The position numbers and the translations under genes are program-made. 64,000 bases of DNA, taken from NCBI GenBank assembly GCA_022606425.2, contig JAHDVF020000591.1, positions 1 to 64,000 of the forward strand. Direction: 5' to 3'. The stretch comes from Lepidostoma basale. Its lineage: Eukaryota; Arthropoda; Insecta; Trichoptera; Lepidostomatidae. The notes below the pieces were generated by a model, which saw only the letters and a program-made list of their open reading frames with translations, was not told the origin of the DNA and ran no database searches. Of this stretch, positions 40,605-49,924 are shown one piece after another; the stretch's first letter is position 1; each line of letters starts with the position of its first letter.

Positions 40605-40752
40605 ACCTATGACTCGTATAACTCGATAACTCGTGTAACTCGTATAACTCGTATTACTCGTATAACTCGTATAACTCGTATAACTCGTATAACTCGTATA
40701 ACACGTATAACTCGTATAACTCGTATAACTCGAGTATAACTCGTATAACTTA
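40605..40752 (+). repeat. ATAACTCGT tandem array
   Basis: About 15 copies of the nonamer ATAACTCGT (and variants such as AACACGT and CGAGTATAACT). It is clean enough to be young. It lies 50 bases before the mariner. Confidence 0.9.
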
Positions 40753-40805
40753 AAATCTGAAAAATTACATATATTGATGAAAACTTTCGTTCAGAGGTTT
40801 AAATA

Positions 40806-42092
40806 TTAGGTCCTTACATATGAAATTGGCGTTTTGTATGGGAGGAACATAAAGTTGATTTTTTTTAAATATAATATATATATTTAATCAAAGTATGTAC
40901 CATTGCTATCTATGCACTTTTTCCATCTCATAGGTAGTTCATCGATCCCTTTACTAAAAAAAACATTCGGACGGGAATCAATAAAATCTTTGAAGTCGGT
41001 TTGGACTGCCCCATCGGAGTTGAATTTTTTCCCTTGCAAGAAGTTATCCAAATTTCGAAAAAAATAGTAATCTGTTGGGGCAAGGTCCGGAGAGTACGGT
41101 GGATGTCTTAGACATTCCAATTGAAGCTCTTCTAATTTGTTAGCCGTCTGTTGTGCAGTGTGTGGTCTAGCGTTATCATGAAGCAGCAGTGGCCTAGAGC
41201 GATTAACCAGCCTCGGTTGTTTAGTAGCTAGCTTTTCCATCATGGTTTGCAGTTGCTGACAATAGACATCTGCCGTAATCGTCTGGCCAGATTTTAGAAA
41301 GCTGTAGTGAACGACACCAGCACTAGTCCACCAAACGCTCACAAGTAACTTTTTTGGAGTCAATTTTCGCTTGGGGCATGGTTTGGCCGGTTTGGCAGGG
41401 TTCAGCCATTGCGATGAGCGCTTCCGATTATCATACAGGATCCACTTTTCATCACAGGTAATGATTCGATTCAAAATCCCTTCATTATTGTGCCGGTTAA
41501 GTAATGCAACGCAGCAGTCAACGCGCGTTTGTTGATTTGCTTCACTCAATTCGTGAGGTACCCACTTTAAAGCTTTTTCATCTTCCCAATTTGCTTCAAG
41601 TGGATTAAAACAGTTTTATCACTAACACCGCAGCCTGCAGCTAACTCGGACGTGGTTTGCGATGGATCCGCTTCCACAATAGCCTTCAATCCTTCATTAT
41701 CAACTTTGGTCTCCGGCCGTCCACGGAGCTTGTTCTGCAGGTCGAAATTTCCAGAACGAAAACATTGGAACCAAAAACGCACTGTGTTTTTCTTTTGCGG
41801 CACCGTCGCCATACACATCATTAATCCTTCGAACCGTTTCTGCAGCACTGGTGCCACGGTGGAACTCGTACTCGTAAATAACGCGATATTTCAAGTTTTC
41901 CATTTTGTAAACTGAGTGACGCAAAGAAAAAAAACAATTGAGGAAAAAACAAATGAATTATAATTTTCGAAACACAAATACTTGAGTAAATAGTTGTACA
42001 AATTTGAATTTGGAATTCCTAACCAAAGAGAAGATATTTGAGATCAAAGTTGCCAGTACGGCAAAACGCCAATTTCATATGTAAGGACCTAA
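40806..42092 (-). mobile_element. full-length mariner, 1287 bp
   Basis: Perfect 31 bp terminal inverted repeats (40806-40836 and 42062-42092; end begins TTAGGTCCTTACATATGAAA) with TA on both sides (40804-40805 and 42093-42094), the Tc1/mariner target duplication. Length and single ORF of about 340 codons are normal for mariner. The perfect ends suggest recent arrival. Confidence 0.95.
40884..41903 (-). pseudogene. mariner transposase, two frameshifts
   Basis: A DD34D cut-and-paste transposase. Start MENLKYRVIYEYEFHRGTSA at 41903; the frame breaks near 41795 (A-run) and again near 41575, just before KWVPHEL. The N-terminal helix-turn-helix half ends around HLKQIGKMK. Catalytic aspartates are present: TCDEKWILYD, LLHDNARPHTA and PPYSPDLAPTDYYFF with 34 residues between the second and third. 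VWWTSAGVVHYSFL and C-terminal IDSNGTYFD fit the cecropia subfamily. Restoring two single-base changes would be needed for a full frame, so this copy is non-coding today, though its ends could still be mobilised in trans. Confidence 0.93.
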
Positions 42093-42094
42093 TA

Positions 42095-42780
42095 TATATT
42101 AGCCACTGTTATGTTTTACATTGCTAGGATATCTGATAATTAACTTATTATGAAGTTTTATATCATAATGAAGTAATTTCAAATAAAATGATTTATAAAA
42201 AGAAATGAAATATAAATTACTAATAAGAAATATTAAAGAGCAAAATGGAGATTTCATAGTGCCCTGGTTAGTCAAAATATTTAATTCCTAAAATATAAAA
42301 TTAAACATCTTATTATCTTTAATATTATTATTTCATATATTGAAAATGGAGTTCTACATTTTGAAGACATGTTAAATTTCATTTCGATAGTTTACAAAAT
42401 TCGCTTTACAATTGCAATATTTATGGTAAATGGTAAGAGTTACGGAATTGGTTTTAAAAGGTGCATTCACTTCTATCTAGACCTACTAATTAATACAAAA
42501 GATTTCAATCTATCATTAGAATATCATGTAAAATAACTGGTTTTACCTAAAATATAATGACAATTCACATCGTAACAGTGTTTATCGTTCTTGATGATGA
42601 AAGTGTATAATTTTCGAAATATGCCGGGAAAAATATACTATAAAGTGGAAAGAACGTTATTTAATTAATATTTATCAATGATAACAAAAAATTACGAAAA
42701 AAGGAATGTGTGATATCTATGAAATTGATTATTAAAGACATCAACAAAACACGAACTTTTGACATTCCGTATCTTGGTTA
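42095..42780. other. unassigned AT-rich spacer
   Basis: Strongly AT-rich, no ORF above background, no recurrent repeat. Confidence 0.3.
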
Positions 42781-42784
42781 CTGC

Positions 42785-43025
42785 TCTCTTCACTTCATCA
42801 TCATCTTCATCAGCCATTAGGCGTCCAGTGCTGAACTTAAGCCTCTCTTCCCGACCTCCACAACTCTCTTTCTCTCGCCGCTCTGTGCAATTGAGCTCCA
42901 GCCAACTCTCTTGATGTGATCAGACCATCAGGCTTGTCGTCTTGCAGGATTTATATGACCGGATCTCAGTCGCCACTCCAGGGTGCGTCTTGTCCACCGA
43001 TCATCCGTTGTCCTCGCTACATGGC
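42785..43025 (-). mobile_element. RTE-like LINE 3' fragment
   Basis: GCCATTAGGCGTCCAGTGCT, CTCTTCCCGACCTCCACAAC, CTCTCGCCGCTCTGTGCAAT and GGATTTATATGACCGGATCT form the 3' end of a LINE read on minus (the form ..GRW..RSGHINPARR..). A TCATCATCATC-type tail lies at 42795-42810. Single copy in the window. Confidence 0.65.
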
Positions 43026-43310
43026 CGTCTTTTCACTTACTAACTACTATTTAAGTTATCAGCAACTATCACAATTGTGATTGTTACATGGTCACTGTTA
43101 AGATACAAAAGTAACATACAATGTACCTTATGTATTTTGAAAATTTGTTGTGTTTTCGAATTTTTTGTGTTTACATAAGAAGTGTGTGTCAGATTATATG
43201 TATTAGCGGAAGACACTTTATCAAAACAAAGTAAATTCGTTTTCATTTTGCTTTACCTCGTGATGTAACATTTCAAACCCGCATTTCCTTGAAATTTCAT
43301 ATATCCCAAA
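43026..43310. other. unassigned spacer
   Basis: AT-rich, no repeat recognised. Confidence 0.3.
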
Positions 43311-43319
43311 TTGCTAAAT

Positions 43320-43540
43320 ATTCCCAGGGCGCGTCCCGGGAAATGTAAAAATTTTCACTTAGCGCGGGCTGGCGCTAATGGCTGTAGGCGGATTCCCGAT
43401 GGGCGGGTAGGGCGGCGCCCCGCCCACCGTAGGCGGCCCAGAATACGAAAGAGGAAGAAACGGGAAGAACGAGCGAAACGGCTATACTTATGGGCGGATT
43501 TGGATGCGATCGGATGTTGGAATAACGGAATATTGAAGAT
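43320..43540. promoter_or_regulatory. CpG-rich island, candidate regulatory region
   Basis: GC-rich against the AT-rich surroundings (GGGCGGCGCCCCGCCCACCG near 43409). GTAGGCGG occurs twice (43384 and 43430). It could be a promoter or enhancer; no TATA, initiator or coding exon is clear. Confidence 0.25.
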
Positions 43541-43559
43541 CTTATAATATAATATTTTT

Positions 43560-44050
43560 CATCCCTTTTTAGGATGCGTTAAGATTGTTCTTATAAAGTA
43601 TGCAAATATACAATATATAACAAATGTAAATTTAAGATATGGTATACGTGTTTATTGTAATGTAATGTAGTACATTTTTTAATTGTCACATTTTAAACGT
43701 GAGAATCACGCACAAGTTGAAAAATCCGCTTCCCACTTCGTACTCGTAACTGTTAGATGTTTGAGCAGAGCATTCACTCAGGTATGCTTACGTGATCAAA
43801 ATATAAAAATAAATTACGGCTCTTTCGACCCCAGCGTCATAATCGCCCATCTCCGTGGTCCATTCATCCGACCAACCCTCGGAGAGATCGACCGGAATTA
43901 CAATGAGCGGGCAATGCACGAATAGTAGGAAAAAAAATCGAGCATGCGTTCGACGACGCCCCTCGAACGGGCGAGGAATCTAGACGTTTCAAATAAATAC
44001 AGTGTAGAAAGGATCTTTGCGGAATCACAATGAAGCAATATTTAACAAGT
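43560..44050. other. unassigned spacer
   Basis: Overlapping frames of 80-158 codons occur on both strands but none has a domain or splice support. Complexity is higher than in the transposon blocks. Confidence 0.25.
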
Positions 44051-44059
44051 AATAAAAAA

Positions 44060-44330
44060 ACCTGATCATGTGTTCTCTGACCTCGCTGGCGTGCAGGCAG
44101 GGAACGGGTGTTTTTTGTGAGTTTGCGGGTCAATGGAGTTTGGCTCCGGGACGTGTTAGGACGCCTTGCGCGTGGCACGTCTCCGCGGCACGCGCATCGC
44201 GACGTGCGGCGTCTGTTCGCGGGGCTGCGGCACGACACGTACCGGCGCGGCACGTACCGGCCGGGCATTACACGTCCCGGGAACCGCCGGGGGCGAGTAC
44301 CGCTCTGATCAATCAGGACCTCAGCCCATT
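44060..44330. promoter_or_regulatory. GC-rich island, candidate regulatory region
   Basis: The most GC- and CpG-rich segment of the window (GGCGCGGCACGTACCGGCCG near 44242), with direct repeats of GGCACGTACCGG. Arginine-rich open frames on both strands look like composition artefacts. It may be a promoter-proximal region of an unseen gene. Confidence 0.3.
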
Positions 44331-44429
44331 CATTCTCCAAAATTACGTATTTTAAGTTTTATCGAACTTGTCAACTGGAACGCACTACAAATGGGCTAGT
44401 CGACCGTCTGATCACAATCTTGACTGTAC

Positions 44430-44480
44430 CAGTGGTCGGCAAACTGCGTCTCGCGAGCCTATTGTGGCTCTTTGCCTAAT
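44430..44480 (+). mobile_element. hAT-like terminal fragment
   Basis: CAGTGGTCGGCAAACTGCGT then CTCGCGAGCCTATTGTGGCT matches the general form of hAT element ends (CAGTGGTCGGC followed by a GCTCGCGAGC palindrome). The other terminus is not found, so only one end survives. Confidence 0.4.
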
Positions 44481-44549
44481 TGAATGCGACTATTTAACGA
44501 TTGACGTCCTTATAATGTTCCACATTTAAAACACATATTAATTTATTTT

Positions 44550-44650
44550 TTGTTATTGAACAATGATATAAAATTCCACATCAAATAATTTACATGAATG
44601 AAAACGTCTGTTTTACAGACGTTTTCACTAGTATTATTTATACGAGTATA
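44550..44650. repeat. HHR-P collapsed fold-back
   Basis: Outer flank TTGAACAATGATATAAAATT, then AATGAAAACGTCTGTTTTAC and an inverted ACAGACGTTTTCA with almost no interior. Looks like a deletion product of a palindrome. Confidence 0.55.
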
Positions 44651-44754
44651 TTAATTGAATAGTACTTTATTACGAAATTCAAAACAACACACAAACTTGC
44701 CTTTCTCTAACTTTCTAAGAGAATATAAGGCCAATGATTAAATTAAAAATATCA

Positions 44755-44960
44755 ATATTGTAATTTTATTTAGTTTATTTTTTATACATTAGTATACAAA
44801 ACATACATTTACTAAAAAAAATACAATTAAATATCAAACAGGTTTTGGACTTACCAGTCCTTCATCTGTGATATTATATAAATATTTAAAATGTTGTAAA
44901 ATTGTTTACAAATATGGTCAGTCAGATGTTATCAAAAGTAGGTAGGTATAAGTGAAAAAA
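44755..44960 (-). repeat. HHR-B half element
   Basis: Outer arm TATACATTAGTATACAAAAC; the minus motif near 44842-44872 is decayed (ATCACAGATGAAGGACTGGT, then AAGTCCAAAACCTG). Spacer AATTGTTTACAAATATGGTC matches family B interior. Confidence 0.6.
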
Positions 44961-45440
44961 ATTACATGTTTTCATTGCTTTATCATTTTTTAAAGTTAAA
45001 ACGTAATTTAAACTCTTTAGAAAGATTTGAAAACCTTTTGAAAATAATTATTAATTATTTTCACAACTTTTTCCCTGTCTTTACCAACATGTTTTGAATC
45101 ATAATCATCCTTTTGCAATATAAATAATGTAATATGTAGACTGTATTCTTATTTTTAATTATGTCGAAAATATGTACACTTTCTACACTTTATCGGAAAC
45201 ATTTTTGTGAAAATTTAATATTTTTAAAAGGCTATTCAAATGTAAATCCACAACACAAAGAGATAGGGATTATAGAAGAAATATTCGAAAATATGTCAAA
45301 ACTTAATATTTGCACTTCGTAGACATTTACATTTACATTACAGCAAAAAAAAGGTTGATATATTTTACTACGCTATTAAAACTACGATAGGGGTTTTGTC
45401 AGAATAACGAATGTCGAATACTTTATTATAAGGCCTTTTA
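44961..45440. other. unassigned AT-rich spacer
   Basis: Near 45250-45290 CACAACACAAAG..ATAGAAGAAA resembles the family B outer end. Otherwise nothing recognised. Confidence 0.3.
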
Positions 45441-45800
45441 TAACATTGAACTTGAAAGCTCTCCATGCGCTACGCGCGTAGCATCCTGGGTCCGTAGCCC
45501 GCAGACCCTCTACGATCGTGCTACAACTTGGACGACAAGCAGCCCACGAAGTTTTTCACACGTTCCGCTATTGACGTGATGCTATTCCCTAATCATCGGC
45601 GGGAATGACGCTGCTGAGTTGCGGGGGACAGATCGATATTCTATAGAAAACATTTCGTTATTAGGAGAGCGTGCGATGAATTCAAGGTCTTTACGAAACT
45701 TCATGTATTTCAAAGTATAAAAACATTGTTAATGTACAATACAATGCACTAAAATGTTATTCTACTTAAGAACACTATACGATACCATAAATCATATTAA
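45441..45800. other. GC-richer patch, unassigned
   Basis: 45455-45625 is GC-richer (GCTACGCGCGTAGC is a palindrome near 45470). No ORF, no repeat elsewhere; possibly host unique sequence. Confidence 0.25.
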
Positions 45801-45804
45801 TATC

Positions 45805-45892
45805 TAGTCCATTGTTTTGGCCGGAACACTATGATACGTCAACATTCTTACTGTTAAAATTTATAACCGTGGTAAAATATTATAATACAATT
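45805..45892. repeat. HHR-A left flank, split by element Z
   Basis: GTCCATTGTTTTGGCCGGAA, CACTATGATACGTCAACATT and TTACTGTTAAAATTTATAAC are the outer flank of HHR-A. The rest of the element resumes at 46562, after element Z. Confidence 0.65.
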
Positions 45893-46561
45893 GATGGTCA
45901 TCAGAGAGGAGGAATGGGGAATGTCGTATTACATAAAGCGTGCGCTTAACCCAACCAATGACAGGTCATAAGTCCTGTAAACACCTTGATCATCCATGTT
46001 CAGTTTCCAGTTTGCGTCTTCGTCTCTATTGAGATACAACTAAAATTTTGAATTAACCCCCCTTTGGTGTAAATCCAGGATTTCGTATACAGGTATAAGT
46101 ATACACTCACAAATATTTGTTCTTCAAATATTCTGGTCAAATTCTTTGGCATATAGAATGGAATAATACTCCTAGCGGCTTCTAACAATATGTTAGGCGA
46201 CAGCCTTCGCATTGTGTTAATAAGGTAGTTTGCTAAATGCCGAAAATCATTCTCCATAGATGGCGTTAGTGGGTCGGTTGTATAGGTTAATCTTGAAAAA
46301 TTCACAAGTGCAACCAAATCTACATAGATGGCTGACTGAAACTGACACGTGAAGATAGATATGGATTTTGAAGTATATATACATCTTCCAAAAAAATTGT
46401 CATACATGATCATAATACCAAAGGTGGAATGGGGAATGTTGTAATTACATAAAGCGTGCGCTTAACCCAACCAATGACAGGTCATAAGTCCTGTAAACAC
46501 CTTGATCATCCATGTTCAGTTTCCAGTTTGCGTCTTCGTCTCTATTGAGATACAACTAAAA
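45893..46561 (-). mobile_element. element Z with 135 bp direct repeats and 11 bp TSD
   Basis: Two direct copies of about 135 bases (45905-46040 and 46427-46560, both with CATAAAGCGTGCGCTTAACC and CCATGTTCAGTTTCCAG) bracket a middle with a 137-codon minus ORF (46000-46413). ATAATACAATT flanks the unit (45882-45892 and 46562-46572) as a target duplication into HHR-A. Ends do not start with TG or CA, so it is not an ordinary LTR element; terminal direct repeats and a longish duplication would suit a Penelope-like or tandem retroelement. Confidence 0.6.
46000..46413 (-). CDS. 137-codon ORF in element Z
   Basis: Starts MIMYDNFFGRCIYTSK and includes PNILLEAARSIIPFYMPKNL. I recognise no family. The C-terminal third runs into the direct repeat. 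It may be a remnant of a longer protein, or a chance frame. Confidence 0.25.
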   Translation of the reverse strand: MIMYDNFFGRCIYTSKSISIFTCQFQSAIYVDLVALVNFSRLTYTTDPLTPSMENDFRHLANYLINTMRRLSPNILLEAARSIIPFYMPKNLTRIFEEQIFVSVYLYLYTKSWIYTKGGLIQNFSCISIETKTQTGN

Positions 46562-46735
46562 ATAATACAATTTATTTTTATTCACTAAAAGTGCCGCGAC
46601 AGCTATTTACTGTAACACCTGATGATGCCAACATCGGTTGGCGAAACAGCTGTCGCGACACTCTCAGGGAATAAAAATAAATTGTGCTATTATAACAGTG
46701 TTATAAATTTTAACAGTAATAATTTTAATATCTGT
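46562..46735 (+). repeat. HHR-A right part
   Basis: Continues the element interrupted by Z: GTGCCGCGACAGCTATTTAC, the motif, and GACACTCTCAGGGAATAAAA. One partial inverted arm (46592-46609, CGCGACAGCT) precedes the motif. Confidence 0.7.
46619..46654 (+). ncRNA. hammerhead-ribozyme-like motif, family A, best copy
   Basis: CTGATGA (46619-46625), extra T, stem II GCCAAC-ATCG-GTTGGC (627-642), GAAAC (643-647), AGCT, GTC (652-654). All conserved core positions of a type I hammerhead are present. The predicted cleavage site is after C46654. Stem I would be the flanks TTGTAACAC and GCGACAC, pairing weakly with an internal loop. The extra base before stem II is the one departure. Confidence 0.65.
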
Positions 46736-46739
46736 AAAA

Positions 46740-46940
46740 CTGACCACATTCGTGAAATTATCTTTGAAATATTTTATTTTACAATACATTTATATAGTAT
46801 CACTGATAAAGGGCTTGTGCGTCCGAAACATGGTTGGTTTTTGATTTTTTTTTATAAAGTGTGAGTTTTATACTTAGTATATAAAAAAACATTAAACATC
46901 CGTAACACAAAGTTATGCCGAATATAGAAGAAATTAATAT
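46740..46940 (+). repeat. HHR-B half element
   Basis: Motif 46803-46831: CTGATAA, A, GGGC-TTGTGC-GTCC, GAAAC, then ATGG without GTC. Outer flank TATACTTAGTATATAAAAAA and CGTAACACAAAGTTATGCCG. A second copy of this variant is at 58360. Confidence 0.6.
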
Positions 46941-46974
46941 TATGTAAATTAATGTTTATTTTACAGAATTTTTG

Positions 46975-47065
46975 TTGTATTATATGGGAATGATATGTTT
47001 GATATGTCATTCCCATAAAATATAATAAAACTTCTTGAAATCAGAGGTTATTTTTCGTATGAATT
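46975..47065. repeat. HHR-P collapsed fold-back
   Basis: TATATGGGAATGATATGTTT then GATATGTCATTCCCATAAAA: arms adjoin with the central motif deleted. Confidence 0.6.
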
Positions 47066-47139
47066 ATTATATCTAAAAGTATTAAAAAATTGAGACACCA
47101 AATAAGTTGGAAATATTTTCTAATTATTAAGAAAATACG

Positions 47140-47410
47140 AGTAGTCCATTGTTTTGGCCGAAACACTATGATACTCGTACTTCAACATTATTATTGTTAA
47201 AAATTTAAACTCTGTTATAACATCACAATTTCTTTTTACTCACGAGACAGCGGTTTCGCCAACCGATGTTGGGATCATCGGGTGTTACAATAAACAGTTT
47301 ATTGTAACACCTGACGATGCCAACATGATGCGAAACTGCTGTCGCGACACTCTCAGTTAATAAAAAGAAATCGTGATATTTTGTCCATATCGTGTTTTAA
47401 ATTTTAACCA
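47140..47410. repeat. HHR-A palindromic element
   Basis: Outer flank GTCCATTGTTTTGGCCGAAA at 47144. Minus motif 47246-47281 (CCGATGA, T, CCCAAC-ATCG-GTTGGC, GAAAC, CGCT, GTC) and plus motif starting 47311 (CTGACGA, T, GCCAAC, then a deletion, GAAAC, TGCT, GTC) face each other. Each arm is broken in a different way. Confidence 0.65.
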
Positions 47411-47414
47411 TAAT

Positions 47415-47745
47415 TATTATTAAGATGTATAATTGATTTGAATAAACTTGCGATCTCACGGTGGAATATCACCCAGCTACGGGTTTGAAAGCAGCCCCCT
47501 GCCAATACTTCCACGGGTAAAATATTAGCACTTCCGTGTGACCTATCAATAATTCAGTCATGCTCTATCGGGATGTCGGACCTTCTCTGACGTAATAAAA
47601 ATTCATTACATATTCGGAACATTTACTTGCACTCGCTTCCCCTCCCCAAATGCTGACTGACCTTATGCCCACCTCACATTACTCCGACACCCCAGATCGA
47701 TGTTTTCTGACAAGTGTGTTACGGGCTGAATGGGGAATTCCCAAG
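47415..47745. other. unassigned spacer
   Basis: Mixed composition, no ORF or repeat recognised; could be unique sequence. Confidence 0.3.
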
Positions 47746-47749
47746 AAAC

Positions 47750-47945
47750 ACTATTTATTTTTATTTTAAAAAGACTAATACCAAAGATTTCAACCAATGA
47801 TATAAGAATTTATTTTACAATCTTCAATATGAGCAGAAAATAGCTCATTATTATGAAGAAGGAATCTGGTCGTGTCCAGGCTCGAACCCAAGTCCTCTGG
47901 ATCAGAAGTCAAGCGTTCTATCCCCTAGACCACCACCCGGTTGCT
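47750..47945 (-). mobile_element. SINE-T2 copy
   Basis: Matches 345-545 (ATAGCTCATTATTATGAAGA, GGAATCTGGTCGTGTCCAG). B box GGTTCGAGCCT and A box TGGTCTAGGGG are both intact on minus, making it the better-preserved copy. Confidence 0.8.
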
Positions 47946-47959
47946 GAATTTTTAAATAT

Positions 47960-48145
47960 TTAATAGTGCTAAAACAACTGGAGTCATGAACCAACGTCGA
48001 TTTCTCCTACTCTTCACGTGGACGACATTTATATTTGATTGATTACATCGATTCACATATACTTATTCCATACATTGCATATACTTTCTTCGTTAATTCT
48101 TTTCATTTTTCCAAGCCATCCTGATGATCCTCTCATTATTTATTG
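47960..48145 (-). mobile_element. LINE-W fragment, decayed
   Basis: GAGTCATGAACCAACGTCGA, TTTCTCCTACTCTTCACGTG and CATCCTGATGATCCTCTCAT follow the LINE-W order on minus with substitutions. No tail. Confidence 0.6.
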
Positions 48146-48149
48146 ATTT

Positions 48150-48690
48150 TTGACCAATGATAACCTTCATATTAAATAATTAATATGAAGGAAACGTCTG
48201 TCTTCTTGAAGTTTTATTATATGTTATTGTATTTTAGATGGAATGATCCAGCTGACAACATATGCACCATCTAAAAGATCATTATGTTTTATATTATTTT
48301 TATATTGTTATTTTATTTTATATCATTGTATTTTATATTATTTGTTTTAGATTAATTTTGTGGACGTAGACAATCGAAGTGTGCGCGAAATATGCCTGTT
48401 GGTGATGATGAGGTTCGCAGCCCATCACAGAGCGTTTCTCACGGGGGTGAAAAGAGAAGGATGGAGTGCCGCATCGGCTAAGGTGTGGCAGTCCATTATT
48501 TCTGCTTACCCCTTCAGAGAGACCTTGGAATGGTTAGTTAGTTAGATGGAATCACATGTTTTACCCTTCTATTTTCGCCCTCTACATTTGATAATGATTT
48601 AGAAAAGCGAAACATGTCATTCCATCTACAATACAATATAATAAAACTCCTAGAAGACAGACGTTCATATTACCCTATCATTAGCTTGAC
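48150..48690. repeat. HHR-P fold-back split by SINE-L
   Basis: Left part 48150-48244, right part 48543-48690; the arms (GAAACGTCTGTCTTCTTGAA and complement) match once the SINE-L is removed. Right part has TTTGATAATGATTTAGAAAA, GCGAAACATGTCATTCC. TAGATGGAAT flanks the inserted SINE-L on both sides. Confidence 0.7.
48245..48542 (+). mobile_element. SINE-L with 10 bp TSD
   Basis: Nearly complete: body ATGCACCATCTAAAAGATCA, AGTGTGCGCGAAATATGCCT, GAGGTTCGCAGCCCATCACA and the terminal block to GGTTAGTTAGT. The direct repeat TAGATGGAAT (48235-48244 and 48543-48552) is its target duplication, though its first bases overlap the TTAG tail. Confidence 0.75.
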
Positions 48691-48694
48691 CATT

Positions 48695-48800
48695 CACTTC
48701 TTATGCATTTGACTCTCTAACATATACAGATTTATCACACATTCTTCAAAGAGATCTCATTTTTACTGCATTCATTCTACTTTCATCCTTATTTTAGCCA
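48695..48800 (-). mobile_element. LINE-W internal fragment
   Basis: CTTGACCATTCACTTCTTAT, CATTCTTCAAAGAGATCTCA and TTCTACTTTCATCCTTATTT correspond to NIR..CG and EMRSLRR on minus. Confidence 0.6.
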
Positions 48801-48884
48801 GTTTTAAATTAATTAATTCTATAAAATCATCAAAATTTTCCTTCAAAACAAAGGTTTATTATCTATAGTTACTTACTTACTTTG

Positions 48885-49380
48885 CAAAACCTTATGTATG
48901 GAAGTAAAGCTTGAAGCTGGCAATAATATGATGAAAGTAGGATAAATGCCGTGGAAATGAGATCACTGAGAAGAATGTGCGGGAAAACGATATATGATAG
49001 AATACCAAGCGACGAAATAAGGAAGAAATGTAAGGCAGATGATGTAAGGCATCATAAGTAAAATTAAAATAGGATCTCTGAGGTGGTTTGGACATATGGA
49101 ACGAATGGATGAGAGAAGAATGGTTAAAATGTTATATACAAGCAGTGTGAGTGGAAAGAAAAGCCGTGAAAGCCCAAGGAAAGCATGTTATGATCAAATT
49201 AATCAAATACTGAAAGGTGAACACATTCGAAGTCGGTAAAATCGACGAGCGTGCATATTACAATGTATAAATTTGGAGGAAACTAGAGAGGTATGTCAGG
49301 ATAGAACGGTATGGCGGTCCATCCTTTCTGCCTACCCCTCCGAGGAAACTGCGTGTTGGTTAGTTAGGTAGTTGGTTAGT
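48885..49380 (+). mobile_element. LINE-W copy
   Basis: Plus: TLMYGSKA, RINAVEMRSLRRMCGKTIYD, KADD.RHHK.., SLRWFGHMERMDERRMVKML, RGSPRKACYDQINQILKG and the CTGCCTACCCCTCCGAGG block, then TTAGTTAG near 49360-49380. Frameshifted several times. Confidence 0.75.
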
Positions 49381-49447
49381 TACTTACTTCCTATGGTCAT
49401 AGGTTTGAAGAGTTTTAGCTTTCTTGATGATTTAACCCAAGTTCGTT
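49380..49447 (-). mobile_element. LINE 3' scrap of the 5.8 kb family
   Basis: TTACTTACTTCCTATGGTCA then TTGAAGAGTTTTAGCTTTCT matches the start of the 5798-6170 element, read on minus. Confidence 0.7.
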
Positions 49448-49449
49448 GT

Positions 49450-49920
49450 TAACTAACTAACTAACCATCACGTGATTTCCCTGGAGGGGTAGGCAGAGAG
49501 GATGGATCGCCACAATGCTCTATCCTGGCATACCTATCGGTCTTCCTCTACATTCATACATCGTACCATGCACGCACGTCGATTATTCCAACTTCGAATG
49601 TGACCGCCTTTTAGTAATTGATTCATTTGGTCATGCCATGTTTTCATCGGTCGTCCTCGGCTTCTTTTTCCACTCACGCTGCTTGTGTAGAGATTTTTAG
49701 CCATTCTACTCTCATCCATTCGTTCCATATGTCGAAACCATTTCAGGGATCCTTTTTAAATTTTATCCATGATGCAGTCATCTGCCTTACATGTCATTCT
49801 TATTTCATCGTTCGGTATTCTATCATACAACGATTTCCCGCACATTCTTCTTAGTGATCTCATTTCTAGGGCGTTTATCCTGCTTTTATCCTTCTTTTGC
49901 CACCTCCAAGTTCACTTCCA
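49450..49920 (-). mobile_element. LINE-W copy with TTAG tail
   Basis: The minus ORF (49728-49534) is MERMDESRMAKNLYTSSVSG, KRSRGRPMKTWHDQMNQLLK, GGHIRSWNNRRACMVRCMNV. The EMRSLRRMCGKSLYD part lies at about 49810-49870. The tail is at 49447-49465. It is another inverted partner of 48885-49380. Confidence 0.8.
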
Positions 49921-49924
49921 AATA

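Noticed and set aside
40605..40752. Possible CRISPR-like array
   Set aside because: Nonamer units without spacers in a eukaryotic setting; a simple tandem repeat.
44068..44355. Arginine-rich overlapping ORFs of 66-158 codons
   Set aside because: High-GC composition opens all frames; no domain, splice site or homology is visible, so I report only the GC island.
45893..46561. LTR retrotransposon or endogenous virus with short LTRs
   Set aside because: Ends lack TG...CA, no primer-binding site or polypurine tract seen, and no gag, pol or env motif.
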